From Zunongwangia atlantica 22II14-10F7 (lineage in GTDB: Bacteria; Bacteroidota; Bacteroidia; Flavobacteriales; Flavobacteriaceae): a stretch of DNA of 64,000 nt. The stretch is taken from assembly GCF_002094855.1 (NCBI RefSeq), contig NZ_ARYN01000003.1, forward strand, positions 1 through 64,000, in the 5' to 3' direction. A program made the position numbers and the translations under genes. Position 1 is the first letter of the stretch. Each line of letters begins with the position of its first letter. Shown piece by piece: positions 9,533 to 19,079 of the stretch. The notes below the pieces were generated by a model, which ran no database searches, had not been told where the DNA came from, and saw only the letters and a program-made list of their open reading frames with translations.

Positions 9533-9634
9533 GCTGAAAGCTGATCGCTAACAGCAAAAAGCTTTCAGGCTAATTGATTATTGTTTATTGAATTTTGTAA
9601 ACCTGCCAACTGAGACTGCTCTCTGCAAACTGAT
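9533..9634 (-). repeat. Composite intergenic repeat, copy C (inverted)
   Basis: Read on the minus strand, this shows TCAGTTTGCAG, CAGTCTCAGTTGGCAG, CAATAAACAATAATCAATTAG and TTAGCGATCAGCTTTCAGC in the same order as the plus-strand copies at 14330-14486 and 23483-23620. It lacks the terminal ATTATACAATC part. It ends against the AsmA-like stop codon. Confidence 0.7.
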
Positions 9635-12331
9635 CTACTGTGCGGTATCTTTCTTCTGTTTATTCCTATTCAGCAAGCCTCCTAAAATAGATTTTGCAGC
9701 GTCTTCAATTTTCTTTTCCTGAGTTTTTGTTGAATCAGCTTTAGTTTGCGGCGTTGTAGTCGCTGTGCTATCTGTAGCTGTTTGCTGATTTTGGTTATTT
9801 TTACCCAGTTGTTTATTAATAAGATCGTTTAAAGCATTTTTACCTTTGTCTTTCAGGTTATTTTTTTGCTCTTCAACAATCTTTGAAGTTAAACTATTAA
9901 TCGCCTGCTGCATATTCAAATTAATTTGCGGACTTTGGAAAGTTCCACTCAATCCAACAGGAATTTCAACTTTGGTATCTTGCAAACTCGATCCGCTAAG
10001 CTGGCTTAAGGTGTTTCCTACCTGGTTTCCTAAATATTTCGCCGGCACATCCAAATTCAGCTTATAATTCATATTCATATCAAAACCATGACTTCCCGAA
10101 ATCTGCACCAAAACATCTTTTATTTTAAAATCGAATGGCTGAATATTCACAGCCCCATCTTTAAAAGATAGTTTCGTTTTAAGATTATTAAGATTCAGTT
10201 TATCTAAATCAATAAAATTAAGCTGACTGTCTAACTTAGTCAACAACGGCATTTTCTCTGGATTTACATCTGCCGTTAAGATTTGAGCCAAAGCGTCACC
10301 AGCTAAACTGGTTAGAATTGGCGTAAGATCGTTATTCAGATTACCTTTTAGATTCAGGTTCGTTTGGATTTTACCCTGCAGTGCGTTGGCGATTGGCGCC
10401 AGTCCCTGCATTAATTCTAATCCGTTAAAAGATTCAGCAATACTAATCGCATTTAGATCTAGCGACATATCGAAAGTTGGCGTTTCTGTTTTTGTAGAAA
10501 CATTACCATTTAGCGCGATATTTCCATTAAAAATATCTGTCGTGATATTTTGCAGTGTCGCGGTTTCATCACGAATAATCAATTTCCCTTTCGCATTCGT
10601 AAGCTTCAGGTTGTCGTAAAGAATATTATTCGCGTTGAAAGTAAGTGCTACATCTAAGAAAGACGGGATTTTAATTGCTTCTTCTCCCGTTGCTACTTTT
10701 TCAGTTTTAGGTGTTTCAGACGTATTTTCTTCGGAAGTTGCCACCGGCTTTTCTTCAGTTTGAGCCACCATAAAATCGTTCACCGCAAAGGTGTTGGATT
10801 TCACATTGAAGTCACCTTTTAATTCCTGATCGGTAAACAGGAAGCCCATTAAATTCTGAATAGAACCTGTTGCCTGCAAATCGGTTTGCCCGGTAGTTAA
10901 ATTTAGTTCAGGAACAGAAACATTCCCCTGGCTTAAATTGACTCTTGCGCTGGAAATTTTAATTTCATTCGGGATTTCTGGTGATTTATAACTAAAGTTT
11001 TTGATCGCTGCCGTACCGCTACTCTTTACGTTTTGATACTGTTCCTTTTCGATACTGTTCATATCAAAACTTGTAGAAGCATCAACAGTTAAAATTCCGT
11101 TTAGATCTAGATCCATATCTAAAGGATAAGCTTTATCGAGATTCGCTAAATTTAGCGTTCCATCTAAATCAAGATCAACAAGCATGTTACCCATCAAGTT
11201 TTTTACACTTCCGTTAGCTGCAAAACGATCCTGATCGATCCTGAATTTCACATTATTAAAAGTAAGGTAAGTATCTTCTACAATTCCGGTTTCATTTAAA
11301 ACACGCAAATCAAGATTAATATCTTCAACACTTTTTGGCAAATCTGGATATTTGAAAGAAGCGTTATTTGAAGTTACTTTAATATCTAATTTAGGAATAT
11401 AAGTTTCATTCGCCGTTCCTTTTATCATTCCATCAACCACAAAATCACCATTGGTTTCTACATTTTCGATATTCTTGGCATAAACTTCAGGAATCACAGC
11501 CAGGAAGTTCTTAAAGTCAGATGATGGGGTTTTAAAGGTCAGATCTATATTTGTATCATCACCATCTACCTGAACAAATCCGTCAAAAGTTAAGGGTAAT
11601 TGATTAATATGCGCTTCGTTTTCAAGGAACGTATATTTCATATTTTCCAGATCCATTTGGATCACGGCATCTAAATCGACTTTATTTCGGCTTAAATAAT
11701 TAATACTGTCAAACTCAAAAGAAACGATCGCTTCAGTATCGGTATCTAATTCGGTTTGATCTAAAGAAAAATCTCCGGTTCCCTGGTGATTTAGTTCTTC
11801 CAGTTTTAAGGTCATTTTGGCGCCTTTATCGATATAATTTAATCTCGAATTATTAATCTCGTAATGCTGAAGATCTAAACTAAAACCTCCGGTAGTATCT
11901 GCAGGAGTTGTAGTTGTTGCAGTTGTATCTACTTTTGCAATATCGTAATTAGCTCTTCCCAACGAATCCACCAATATGTTGATATAAGCATTATTTACTT
12001 TAAATTCATCAATACGTTTTGGCTCGTCGCTACCTTTAAAAAGTTCTTTGATACTCATTTGCAGGGTAACTTCTTCAACATCGGCAAGTGTATCACCTTC
12101 AAAAGGGGCATTATTAATTACGCTCACATCGCTTAAAACTACTGTAGCTTCCGGGAAACTTCTAAACAAGCTAAGGTCGATATCAGCAAATTCAACTTTA
12201 GCGTTTACATTATTATTGATCGTCTTTTTAACGAAATTCTCTATTTGAGACGAAAATAGAAACGGCGCTGCAATTAGTAATACTATAATTACAAGCAGTG
12301 TTATTCCTATAATTTTAAATACTTTTTTCAT
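9635..12331 (-). CDS. AsmA-like envelope protein
   Basis: An 898-residue member of the AsmA/TamB/YhdP group, inner-membrane-anchored periplasmic proteins linked to outer-membrane assembly or lipid transport. One N-terminal transmembrane helix (about 5-27) is followed by a long beta-rich body of repeating strands. AsmA-type stretches lie near the start (INNNVNAKVEFADIDLSL) and end (the QISGSHGFDMNMNYKLNLDV region). A Thr/Ala/Pro-rich low-complexity segment near residue 525-545 and a Gln/Thr/Lys-rich C-terminal tail look disordered. The queuosine-transporter gene lies 48 bases upstream on the same strand. The exact cargo is unknown. Confidence 0.88.
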   Translation of the reverse strand: MKKVFKIIGITLLVIIVLLIAAPFLFSSQIENFVKKTINNNVNAKVEFADIDLSLFRSFPEATVVLSDVSVINNAPFEGDTLADVEEVTLQMSIKELFKGSDEPKRIDEFKVNNAYINILVDSLGRANYDIAKVDTTATTTTPADTTGGFSLDLQHYEINNSRLNYIDKGAKMTLKLEELNHQGTGDFSLDQTELDTDTEAIVSFEFDSINYLSRNKVDLDAVIQMDLENMKYTFLENEAHINQLPLTFDGFVQVDGDDTNIDLTFKTPSSDFKNFLAVIPEVYAKNIENVETNGDFVVDGMIKGTANETYIPKLDIKVTSNNASFKYPDLPKSVEDINLDLRVLNETGIVEDTYLTFNNVKFRIDQDRFAANGSVKNLMGNMLVDLDLDGTLNLANLDKAYPLDMDLDLNGILTVDASTSFDMNSIEKEQYQNVKSSGTAAIKNFSYKSPEIPNEIKISSARVNLSQGNVSVPELNLTTGQTDLQATGSIQNLMGFLFTDQELKGDFNVKSNTFAVNDFMVAQTEEKPVATSEENTSETPKTEKVATGEEAIKIPSFLDVALTFNANNILYDNLKLTNAKGKLIIRDETATLQNITTDIFNGNIALNGNVSTKTETPTFDMSLDLNAISIAESFNGLELMQGLAPIANALQGKIQTNLNLKGNLNNDLTPILTSLAGDALAQILTADVNPEKMPLLTKLDSQLNFIDLDKLNLNNLKTKLSFKDGAVNIQPFDFKIKDVLVQISGSHGFDMNMNYKLNLDVPAKYLGNQVGNTLSQLSGSSLQDTKVEIPVGLSGTFQSPQINLNMQQAINSLTSKIVEEQKNNLKDKGKNALNDLINKQLGKNNQNQQTATDSTATTTPQTKADSTKTQEKKIEDAAKSILGGLLNRNKQKKDTAQ

Positions 12332-12379
12332 CGTAACTAAGGTTAAGTAGTAGTAATTTTTCGGAATATGATTCCCGAT

Positions 12380-13087
12380 TTAATCTTCTTCTTCTAAAAC
12401 AATTTCTTCGCCTTCAGCCAGCTTAAAACGCTTTCTCATTGCATATACCGCTGCATATAAAAATGGAGTGTCGCAAATCGCAACGATCACTTTAAATAAA
12501 AATCCGCTTAACAAAAGCGCTCCAAAACGATCCCATTCAATTTTATTAAAACTACACAGCAAAAACAGTACAGAAAACGTATCTACAAACTGGGATAGAA
12601 AAGTCGAAAAGTTATTTCTAATCCAAAGATGTTTCCCTTTGGTGAGTTTTTTCCAAAAGTGAAAAAGCTGAATATCGATGTATTGCGCCAGTAAATAAGC
12701 CAGCATCGAAGCAATTACAGCAATAGCGGTTGCGCCAAAAACGGTTTTAAAAAGCTCGTCACCAATTGGCGACCAATCTGTAGCCGGTACAGCATCTGCG
12801 GTATAAACGATCAATAAAGAAAAGAGCGAGGCAAAGATCCCGGCGGTGACCACCTGGTTGGCTTTCTTTTTTCCATACACCTCACTAATAATATCGGTAA
12901 TTAAAAACGTAACCGGATATGGCAAAATACCCACCGAAATCTCGAAAGTATAAATGCCGAAAAAATCCCAGCTAAAAAACTTCTGAAATATCAAATTAGA
13001 AACTACCAGTGATGCAATGAACAAAGCGGCCAGAATCAGGTAAAATCTATACGCCGTGAGTTTATCTTTTAAGTAGAGTTTTGCCAA
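12380..13087 (-). CDS. yhhQ: Queuosine precursor transporter (YhhQ/VUT family)
   Basis: A 235-residue integral membrane protein with about six hydrophobic helices, of the family shown in other bacteria to import queuosine precursors (preQ0/preQ1) for tRNA modification. Family features include FEISVGILPYPVTFLITDIISEVYGKKKA (about 48-76), LAQYIDIQLFHFWKKLTKGKHLWIRNN and the late FKVIVAICDTPFLYA helix. The C-terminus is acidic. The start is TTG at 13087, since no ATG fits before the first helix. A TAATTTTG box lies at 13113-13120. Substrate is inferred from the family. Confidence 0.9.
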   Translation of the reverse strand: MAKLYLKDKLTAYRFYLILAALFIASLVVSNLIFQKFFSWDFFGIYTFEISVGILPYPVTFLITDIISEVYGKKKANQVVTAGIFASLFSLLIVYTADAVPATDWSPIGDELFKTVFGATAIAVIASMLAYLLAQYIDIQLFHFWKKLTKGKHLWIRNNFSTFLSQFVDTFSVLFLLCSFNKIEWDRFGALLLSGFLFKVIVAICDTPFLYAAVYAMRKRFKLAEGEEIVLEEED

Positions 13088-13112
13088 ATTATTTTTTTAA
13101 AATACTTACCCA

Positions 13113-13120
13113 CAAAATTA
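13113..13120 (-). promoter_or_regulatory. Candidate -7 box of yhhQ
   Basis: TAATTTTG on the minus strand fits TAnnTTTG and lies 26 bases upstream of the TTG start. I looked for a preQ1 riboswitch in the leader and saw none. Confidence 0.4.
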
Positions 13121-13197
13121 AGGGTATGTGCATTTGTTTTGCTTAATTTGCTGTGAAATTATAGCAGATTCCTTATTAAACTTTTCTTAATTACAGT

Positions 13198-14328
13198 TTG
13201 AAATCCCCTAAGATAGTACATATAGCGCTGGGAAGCAATGAAGGAGAGCGTTTTGAAATTTTACAAAATGCCGTAAATAAGATCTTTGAAGAGATTGGTG
13301 AGATTGTACAAATTTCTTCGGTTTATGAAACACCGGCCTGGGGTTTTACAGGAAATGCTTTTCTTAATGCCTGTATTACTGTTTCTACCCGTTTTACTGC
13401 GGAAGATGTGCTACGGAAGTTATTAGCGATCGAAGCTCATTTTGGAAGAAAAAGAACAGAAGCTAAAAATTACCAAAATCGAACATTAGATCTTGATGTT
13501 TTATTGTTTGAAGATGAAGTATGCGAAACTGAAATTTTAACGCTGCCTCATCCACAAATTCAGCATCGGCGTTTTGTATTGCAGCCGTTAAATGATATTG
13601 CTTCGAATGAAATTCATCCCGTACTGAAAAAGAAAATTCAGCAATTATTACTTGAAGTAAAAGATGATGCTGAATTATCGAAAATCGATGCAAAGCTAAA
13701 AGCACCAAAGATCACAAATAAATTTAGCTCCTGTAATTATATCGCGGTAGAGGGGAATATTGGTGCCGGGAAAACCAGTTTCTCCACCATGGTTTCTCAG
13801 GATTTTAATGCGAAGCTTATTTTAGAACGATTTAAAGACAATCCTTTTTTACCTAAATTCTACGAAGATCAGGAACGTTATGCTTTTTCTTTAGAAATGT
13901 CTTTTTTGGCCGATCGTTATCAGCAATTATCTGATGATTTAGCGCAATACGATTTGTTTAAAGACTTTGTGATTTCAGATTACGATGTTTTTAAATCACT
14001 GATCTTTGCAAAAATTACGCTGGAAGAAGACGAATATTCGCTTTATCAAAAGTTGTTTCATTTAATGTATAAAGAACTGGTAAAACCAGATCTATACATT
14101 TATCTCTATCAAAACACAGAAAGATTACTTCAGAATATCAAAAAAAGAGGTCGTGAATACGAGCAAAATATTCAACCTGAATATTTAATGAACATCAATA
14201 AAAGTTATCTCTCTTTTATAAAATCTCAAACCAACATGAAAGTCCAGATAATTGATATTTCTGAAATGGATTTTGTGAATAACAGGGCAGATTATTTAAA
14301 ATTGCTGAAGGAAATTGAGTTAAAGTGA
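13198..14328 (+). CDS. folK: Bifunctional FolK (HPPK) - deoxynucleoside kinase fusion
   Basis: This 376-residue protein joins two enzymes. Residues about 6-155 are 6-hydroxymethyl-7,8-dihydropterin pyrophosphokinase of folate synthesis, with ALGSNEGER (10-18), SSVYETPAWGF (40-50) and the signature RTLDLDVLLFED (95-106). Residues about 180-376 are a deoxynucleoside kinase of nucleotide salvage, with P-loop EGNIGAGKT (185-193), LERF after strand 2, and FLADRYQQL. The linker is about 25 residues. The fusion is found in Bacteroidota. The start is TTG at 13200-13198 read forward (MKSPKIVHIALG); no in-frame ATG precedes the first motif. It is divergent from yhhQ. Confidence 0.93.
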   Translation: MKSPKIVHIALGSNEGERFEILQNAVNKIFEEIGEIVQISSVYETPAWGFTGNAFLNACITVSTRFTAEDVLRKLLAIEAHFGRKRTEAKNYQNRTLDLDVLLFEDEVCETEILTLPHPQIQHRRFVLQPLNDIASNEIHPVLKKKIQQLLLEVKDDAELSKIDAKLKAPKITNKFSSCNYIAVEGNIGAGKTSFSTMVSQDFNAKLILERFKDNPFLPKFYEDQERYAFSLEMSFLADRYQQLSDDLAQYDLFKDFVISDYDVFKSLIFAKITLEEDEYSLYQKLFHLMYKELVKPDLYIYLYQNTERLLQNIKKRGREYEQNIQPEYLMNINKSYLSFIKSQTNMKVQIIDISEMDFVNNRADYLKLLKEIELK

Positions 14329-14720
14329 GCAGTTTGCAGTAAACAGTCTCAGTAGGCAGTCTCAGTAGGCAGATCTGAAAAGTCAATAATCAATAAACAA
14401 TTATCAGTAGAGTTATTAGCGATTAGCTTTTAGCAATCAGCTTATAGTTTCTAAAATAGCTCCTGAAATTATACAATCTTGATATATATTTCTAGGTTAA
14501 TTTAAAACGATATTTGTTATATCGAGAAGTATGTTTCAGTATACGGTTTGCAGTCAACAGAGTCATAGACATCTTCAAAATAAAATTGGTCTACGAATTC
14601 AAAATTCAGCATTCAAAATTCAAAATTTTCCACACAACTCTTGAATCTCTATTTTCTAAGATCTAATTTCTAACAGCGAAGCGATCTAAAAAAACTGCCA
14701 TCTGAAAGCTGCTAACTAAA
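14329..14720. other. Intergenic repeat island after folK-dNK
   Basis: No gene is visible in 392 bases. It holds copy A of the composite repeat (14330-14486), the shared phrase TTTGTTATATCGAGAAGT (14513-14530, one base different from 23459-23476), and a run of near-repeats of ATTCAAAATTCA around 14596-14625. The flanking genes converge here. Confidence 0.6.
14330..14486 (+). repeat. Composite intergenic repeat, copy A
   Basis: Ordered blocks: CAGTTTGCAGTAAACAG, a doubled CAGTCTCAGTAGGCAG, TCAATAATCAATAAACAATTATCAG, TTTTAGCAATCAGCTT and CTGAAATTATACAATCTTGATAT. The same order recurs at 23483-23620 and, inverted and partly, at 9533-9634. It begins exactly at the folK-dNK stop codon. Confidence 0.75.
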
Positions 14721-15290
14721 TTAATGTCCATGCCCGCCAGCAGCATTGTAATCTGCGGCTTTAAGTTTTGAATAGAGATCCCAAAGGATCACGCCTGTAC
14801 TTACTGAAATATTTAAAGAATGTTTGCTTCCGGCTTGAGGGATTTCGATTACGCCATCACTTGCTGAAACTACTTTTTGCTGCACGCCTTTAACTTCATT
14901 CCCAAAAATTACAGCGATTTTTTCACCAATCTCAGGTTTAAAGTCATTAAGCATTACAGCACCTTCAGCCTGTTCTATGGAAAATACTTTTACGTTGTCT
15001 TCTTTCAGTTTTTCAACCAAAGTCAGCGTGTCTTCAACATGTTCCCAAACTACGGTTTCGGTAGCGCCAAGTGCGGTTTTCTGAATGTCTTTGTGTGGTG
15101 GTTTGGCGGTAATTCCGCATAAATAAACTTTCTCGATCAAAAACGCATCGGCCGTTCTAAACACAGATCCAATGTTATTCAGACTTCTAATATTATCCAG
15201 AATAACTATAATTGGTGTTTTTTTAGCTTCTTTAAATTCTTCAACCGATTTACGATTAAGCTCGCTGTTTTTGATCTTTCTGTTCTTCAT
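14721..15290 (-). CDS. SpoU/TrmH family RNA 2'-O-ribose methyltransferase
   Basis: A SAM-dependent trefoil-knot methyltransferase that should modify a ribose in tRNA or rRNA; the exact site is not evident. In the 189-residue form, motif 1 is NIRSLNNIGSVFRTADAF, motif 2 is VIFGNEVKGV and motif 3 is SKHSLNISVSTGVILW, the SAM-binding knot. The frame is open 13 residues further upstream (to 15329), but ATG at 15290 gives the usual MKNRKIKNSELNR start, so I prefer it. There is no N-terminal substrate-binding L30-like domain, so it is closer to TrmH than to RlmB. Genes on both sides are read in other units. Confidence 0.9.
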   Translation of the reverse strand: MKNRKIKNSELNRKSVEEFKEAKKTPIIVILDNIRSLNNIGSVFRTADAFLIEKVYLCGITAKPPHKDIQKTALGATETVVWEHVEDTLTLVEKLKEDNVKVFSIEQAEGAVMLNDFKPEIGEKIAVIFGNEVKGVQQKVVSASDGVIEIPQAGSKHSLNISVSTGVILWDLYSKLKAADYNAAGGHGH

Positions 15291-15538
15291 GCCGTAAAAA
15301 TAAAAATATTTGTCGGCTTTAACACCCATAACATTCCAGATACAATTTCAGAATTAATAACTGACAACCGAATTTTTAAAAATTTTGAGGCGATTTTATC
15401 GAATTTCAGCAAAAAATAAATCTTTTATTAAAAACAAGAAGAAAGCAATAAATCCTGCCAGAGCATGCTATTTCGTACCTCAGCTTTTTTTGGCATCTTT
15501 GGAAGGTCAATATCACTTCAAAAATAACAATCCATAAC

Positions 15539-18500
15539 ATGAAGAAAATTTTCTTTTCACTTTTCGCGATTCTTTTGGGAATTGGGCAAAGTTTTGCTCA
15601 GGTTACTCCAAAATGGATTCGATATCAATCTATTTCTCCCGATGGGGAAACGATTGCTTTTACTTACAAAGGCAATTTATTTACGGTTGCTGCGAGTGGC
15701 GGCGATGCAAAACAGATCACATTCCATAAAGCGCACGATTACATGCCGGTTTGGAGCAAAGATGGTAAGCAATTAGCTTTTGCTTCAGATCGCTATGGCA
15801 ATTTTGATGTTTTTGTAATGGATGCTTTGGGCGGCCCTGCAACCCGGTTAACGTATCACAGTAATGATGAGCAACCTTTTAGTTTTTCCGCAGATGGGAA
15901 GTCGGTTATTTTTGGTGCAGTTCGCCAGGATTTAGCAGAACATCGCCAGTTTCCTACCAGCTATCAACCAGAATTATATAGCGTTCCTACTAAAGGCGGA
16001 CGTGTAGACCAGATTTTTACGATTCCGGCAGAATATGTTCAGGTGAGTAAAGATGGGAAAACTATGGTATATCATGATAAAGTTGGTGGAGAGAACGAAT
16101 GGCGTAAACATCATGTATCTTCAGTAACTCGTGATCTTTGGAAATACGATGTTGAAAGCGATAAACACACGATGATCACTTCATTTAAAGGAGAAGATCG
16201 CCAGCCGATTTTTGATGATTCTGAAGAAAATTTATTTTACTTAAGTGAAGAAAGTGGCAACTTTAATATTCACAAATTAGCTTTAGAAAATCCTGAAGAA
16301 ACTAAGCAATTAACCGATTTTGAAGGTTTTCCGGTACGTTTTTTAAGCTACGGAAATGGGACTTTAGCCTTTGGTTACGATGGCGAATTATACACCATGA
16401 AAGAAGGTAGCCAGCCTAACAAAGTGAATGTAACTATTAGAACGCAATCTCTAGATAATAGCGATAATTATATAAATATTAGAGATGGCGTTCAGGAAAT
16501 GGAAGTTTCTCCAAACGGTAAAGAGATTGCTTTTGTAGCTCGCGGGGAAGTTTTTGTAACATCGGTAGATGGATCTTTAACTAAAAGAATTACGAATACG
16601 CCAAATCAGGAACGTTTTGTATCGTTTACACCAGATGGGAAGTCTGTAGTGTATTCTAGTGAGCGCGATGGAAAATGGAGTATCTATAAAACCGAAATTG
16701 TAAGAAAAGAGGAGCCATTTTTCTATGCTTCAACCTTACTTAAAGAAGAGCCGGTTATCGAAGCTGAGACCGATAGTTACATCCCAAAATATTCTCCAGA
16801 TGGTAAAAAGCTGGCGTATATCTCAGGAAGAAGAACTTTAAGAGTAAAAGATCTTTCTTCAGGAAAAGAAGTTGATCTTTTAACTCCAGATGATCTGTTT
16901 ACCATGCGTGATGGCGATAAAGATTTTACCTGGAGCCCAGATAGCAAGTGGCTGTTAATGAGCTGGGGAAAGTTACTAAGCAATAATGAAGTTTTATTAC
17001 TCGCTGCAGATGGAAGTAAGCGTGAAAATTTAACTGAAAGTGGCTACCAGGATTATAATCCAAAATGGGTAAACGACGGGAAGCAAATGTTGTGGTTTAG
17101 TAATAGAAACGGACTAAAAAGTTACGCCACCAGCGGTAGAACTGAAGCTGATGTGTATTCGATGTTCTTTACGCAGGATGCTTATGATAAATTCAATATG
17201 TCTGAAGAAGATTATAAGCTAATGAAAGCTGTTGAAGAAGCTCAGAAAGCTGATAAAGACGAAGACAAAAAAGACGATAAAAAAGACAAGAAGGATAAGA
17301 AAGACGAAGAAGTTAAAGAGCTTAAGTTCGATTGGGATGGCCTGGAAGAACGTAAAAAACGTCTTACCACACATTCTAGCAGTTTAAGCGATGCTGTACT
17401 TTCTAAAGACGGAGAAAAGATCTATTACCTATCAAGTTTTGAAGATAGAAACAACCTTTGGGAAACCAATCTTAGAACCGGTGAAACCAAAATGGCTGTA
17501 AAACTGAATTCCAGAGGCGGAAGTTTAGTTTGGGATAAAAAACAGGAAAATCTTTATTTATTAAGCGGCGGAAATATCTCTAAGATCGATGCTGATAAAG
17601 GTAAATCTGAAGGAATTAAGATCGCCGGAGATATGTATTATGATGAAGATGCCGAGCGTGAAAAAATGTTCGATCATGTTTATATAAGAACAAAGAATAT
17701 TTTCTACGAGCCAACATTCCACGGTAAAAACTGGGACTCTTTATATGTTCAGTATAAAAAATATCTTCCGCATATTGGAAATTCGTATGAGTTTGCTGAA
17801 ATGCTTTCTGAAATGTTGGGAGAGCTTAATGTTTCGCATTCGGGAGCGCGTTACAGTAACCGCAGCAACGATGGTGACGAAACCGCTTCATTAGGAATTT
17901 TTATGGATTACGATTTTGAAGGCGACGGAATTAAAATTACTGAAGTTATTAAAGGTGGGCCATTAGATAAAGCGGCTTACGATGTCGAACCTGGAATGGT
18001 AATTACAGCGATCGATGGCCAAACGATTGAAAGTGATAAGGATATTGCAAAATATCTAAATCATAAAGCTAATAAATTCGTGTTGTTAGAAATTAAAGAT
18101 CCTGAAGCAAAAGAGCCGAAACAAATTACCATGAAGCCTATTTCTTTAGGACAGGAGCGTAGTTTATTGTACAACCGTTTTGTAAGAATCAACAGAAAAG
18201 AAGTTGAAGAAAAAAGTAACGGAAAACTCGGTTACGTGCATATCCCAGGAATGAGCGATGAACCTTATCGTTCGATCTATGAAGATATGATGGGAAAATA
18301 TTTTGAAACCGAAGGAGTGATCGTGGATACGCGTTTTAATGGAGGTGGAGACCTGGTTGCAGATCTTGCTGCCTTCTTTACAGGAACTCCATTTATCACT
18401 TACGAAACTGAAGCTAAAGTTGTAGGTGGTGAGCCAACTTCACGATGGACAAAGCCTACGCTTTCATTATTTAACGAAAGTATGTATTCAGACGGGCATT

Positions 18501-18778
18501 GCTATGCAAGTGGATATACAGATCTAAACATTGGTACAACGATTGGAATGCCGGTACCGGGAACCTGTAGTTTTGCAGGTTGGGAAGGTCTTGCCGATGG
18601 CACACGCTGGGGCGTTGTTCCGGTGAGTGCTAAAAACAAAGCTGGGGAATGGATGGAAAATAACCAAACCGAACCAGATATTATTGTCAAAAACATGCCG
18701 GGTGTAATTAGCGAAGGTCGCGACCAACAGTTAGAAAAAGGTATAGAGGTTTTATTAGATCAGGTTGCTGAAGAGTAA
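15539..18778 (+). CDS. Tricorn-like secreted S41 peptidase with beta-propeller and PDZ
   Basis: A 1079-residue protein with a signal peptide (1-21, ...GQSFAQ). A beta-propeller region of WD40/PD40-type repeats (SPDGKKLAYISG, TPDGKSVVYSSE) spans about 25-560. A Lys/Asp linker (566-594), a second short propeller part, a PDZ domain (about 795-865) and an S41 core follow. Tricorn catalytic landmarks fit: S766-H767, the oxyanion N934-GGG, likely nucleophile S984 (YSDG) and E1045 in TEPD. The spacing matches the archaeal Tricorn protease, though here it is exported, not cytoplasmic. Probable role: periplasmic peptide degradation. A terminator follows. Confidence 0.93.
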   Translation: MKKIFFSLFAILLGIGQSFAQVTPKWIRYQSISPDGETIAFTYKGNLFTVAASGGDAKQITFHKAHDYMPVWSKDGKQLAFASDRYGNFDVFVMDALGGPATRLTYHSNDEQPFSFSADGKSVIFGAVRQDLAEHRQFPTSYQPELYSVPTKGGRVDQIFTIPAEYVQVSKDGKTMVYHDKVGGENEWRKHHVSSVTRDLWKYDVESDKHTMITSFKGEDRQPIFDDSEENLFYLSEESGNFNIHKLALENPEETKQLTDFEGFPVRFLSYGNGTLAFGYDGELYTMKEGSQPNKVNVTIRTQSLDNSDNYINIRDGVQEMEVSPNGKEIAFVARGEVFVTSVDGSLTKRITNTPNQERFVSFTPDGKSVVYSSERDGKWSIYKTEIVRKEEPFFYASTLLKEEPVIEAETDSYIPKYSPDGKKLAYISGRRTLRVKDLSSGKEVDLLTPDDLFTMRDGDKDFTWSPDSKWLLMSWGKLLSNNEVLLLAADGSKRENLTESGYQDYNPKWVNDGKQMLWFSNRNGLKSYATSGRTEADVYSMFFTQDAYDKFNMSEEDYKLMKAVEEAQKADKDEDKKDDKKDKKDKKDEEVKELKFDWDGLEERKKRLTTHSSSLSDAVLSKDGEKIYYLSSFEDRNNLWETNLRTGETKMAVKLNSRGGSLVWDKKQENLYLLSGGNISKIDADKGKSEGIKIAGDMYYDEDAEREKMFDHVYIRTKNIFYEPTFHGKNWDSLYVQYKKYLPHIGNSYEFAEMLSEMLGELNVSHSGARYSNRSNDGDETASLGIFMDYDFEGDGIKITEVIKGGPLDKAAYDVEPGMVITAIDGQTIESDKDIAKYLNHKANKFVLLEIKDPEAKEPKQITMKPISLGQERSLLYNRFVRINRKEVEEKSNGKLGYVHIPGMSDEPYRSIYEDMMGKYFETEGVIVDTRFNGGGDLVADLAAFFTGTPFITYETEAKVVGGEPTSRWTKPTLSLFNESMYSDGHCYASGYTDLNIGTTIGMPVPGTCSFAGWEGLADGTRWGVVPVSAKNKAGEWMENNQTEPDIIVKNMPGVISEGRDQQLEKGIEVLLDQVAEE

Positions 18779-18800
18779 TTTTCGAAAAACCTCAAATTAT

Positions 18801-18831
18801 AAAAGCTCCGAATTCATTTTCGGGGCTTTTT
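18801..18831 (+). terminator. Rho-independent terminator after the tricorn-like gene
   Basis: AAAAGCTCCGAA pairs with TTCGGGGCTTTT (one G-T pair) around a short loop, followed by TTATTTT. Confidence 0.8.
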
Positions 18832-18920
18832 ATTTTCAATTCATAGTAAGGTTTTGGTTAATTTTCAGACCATTTTCAATATATATCCTATTAATTTTTA
18901 GAAATAAACCATAGTATATT

Positions 18921-18953
18921 GCTGTCACCCTGAACTCGTTTCAGGGTCTCATC
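18921..18953. repeat. REP-like palindrome (ACCCTGAA...TTCAGGGT)
   Basis: ACCCTGAA (18927-18934) and TTCAGGGT (18940-18947) form a perfect 8-bp stem, followed by CTCAT. The same arms recur at 32170-32211. Confidence 0.8.
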
Positions 18954-19079
18954 CTCTAATTTTTTTAGATGATATGAGATTCCACTCTAAACCTCCTGCG
19001 TGTAGAGCAGGTGTGTAATGGCGGAAATTAGAAATTATTATAAATTATGTATTATTAAGTCCACTAAAACCAATATCAT

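Larger units (their letters stand above)
18779..19079. other. Intergenic region with terminator and REP-like palindrome
   Basis: 301 bases without a gene. It contains the terminator at 18801-18831 and a REP-like palindrome (18921-18953). Near 18975-19020 is a segment that looks like a decayed palindrome (CCTCCTGCGTGTAGAGCAGG). Confidence 0.55.

Noticed and set aside
13088-13197. preQ1 riboswitch before the queuosine-precursor transporter
   Set aside because: The 110-base space has no C-rich loop with an A-rich tail that could form the H-type pseudoknot; only a promoter-like box is seen.
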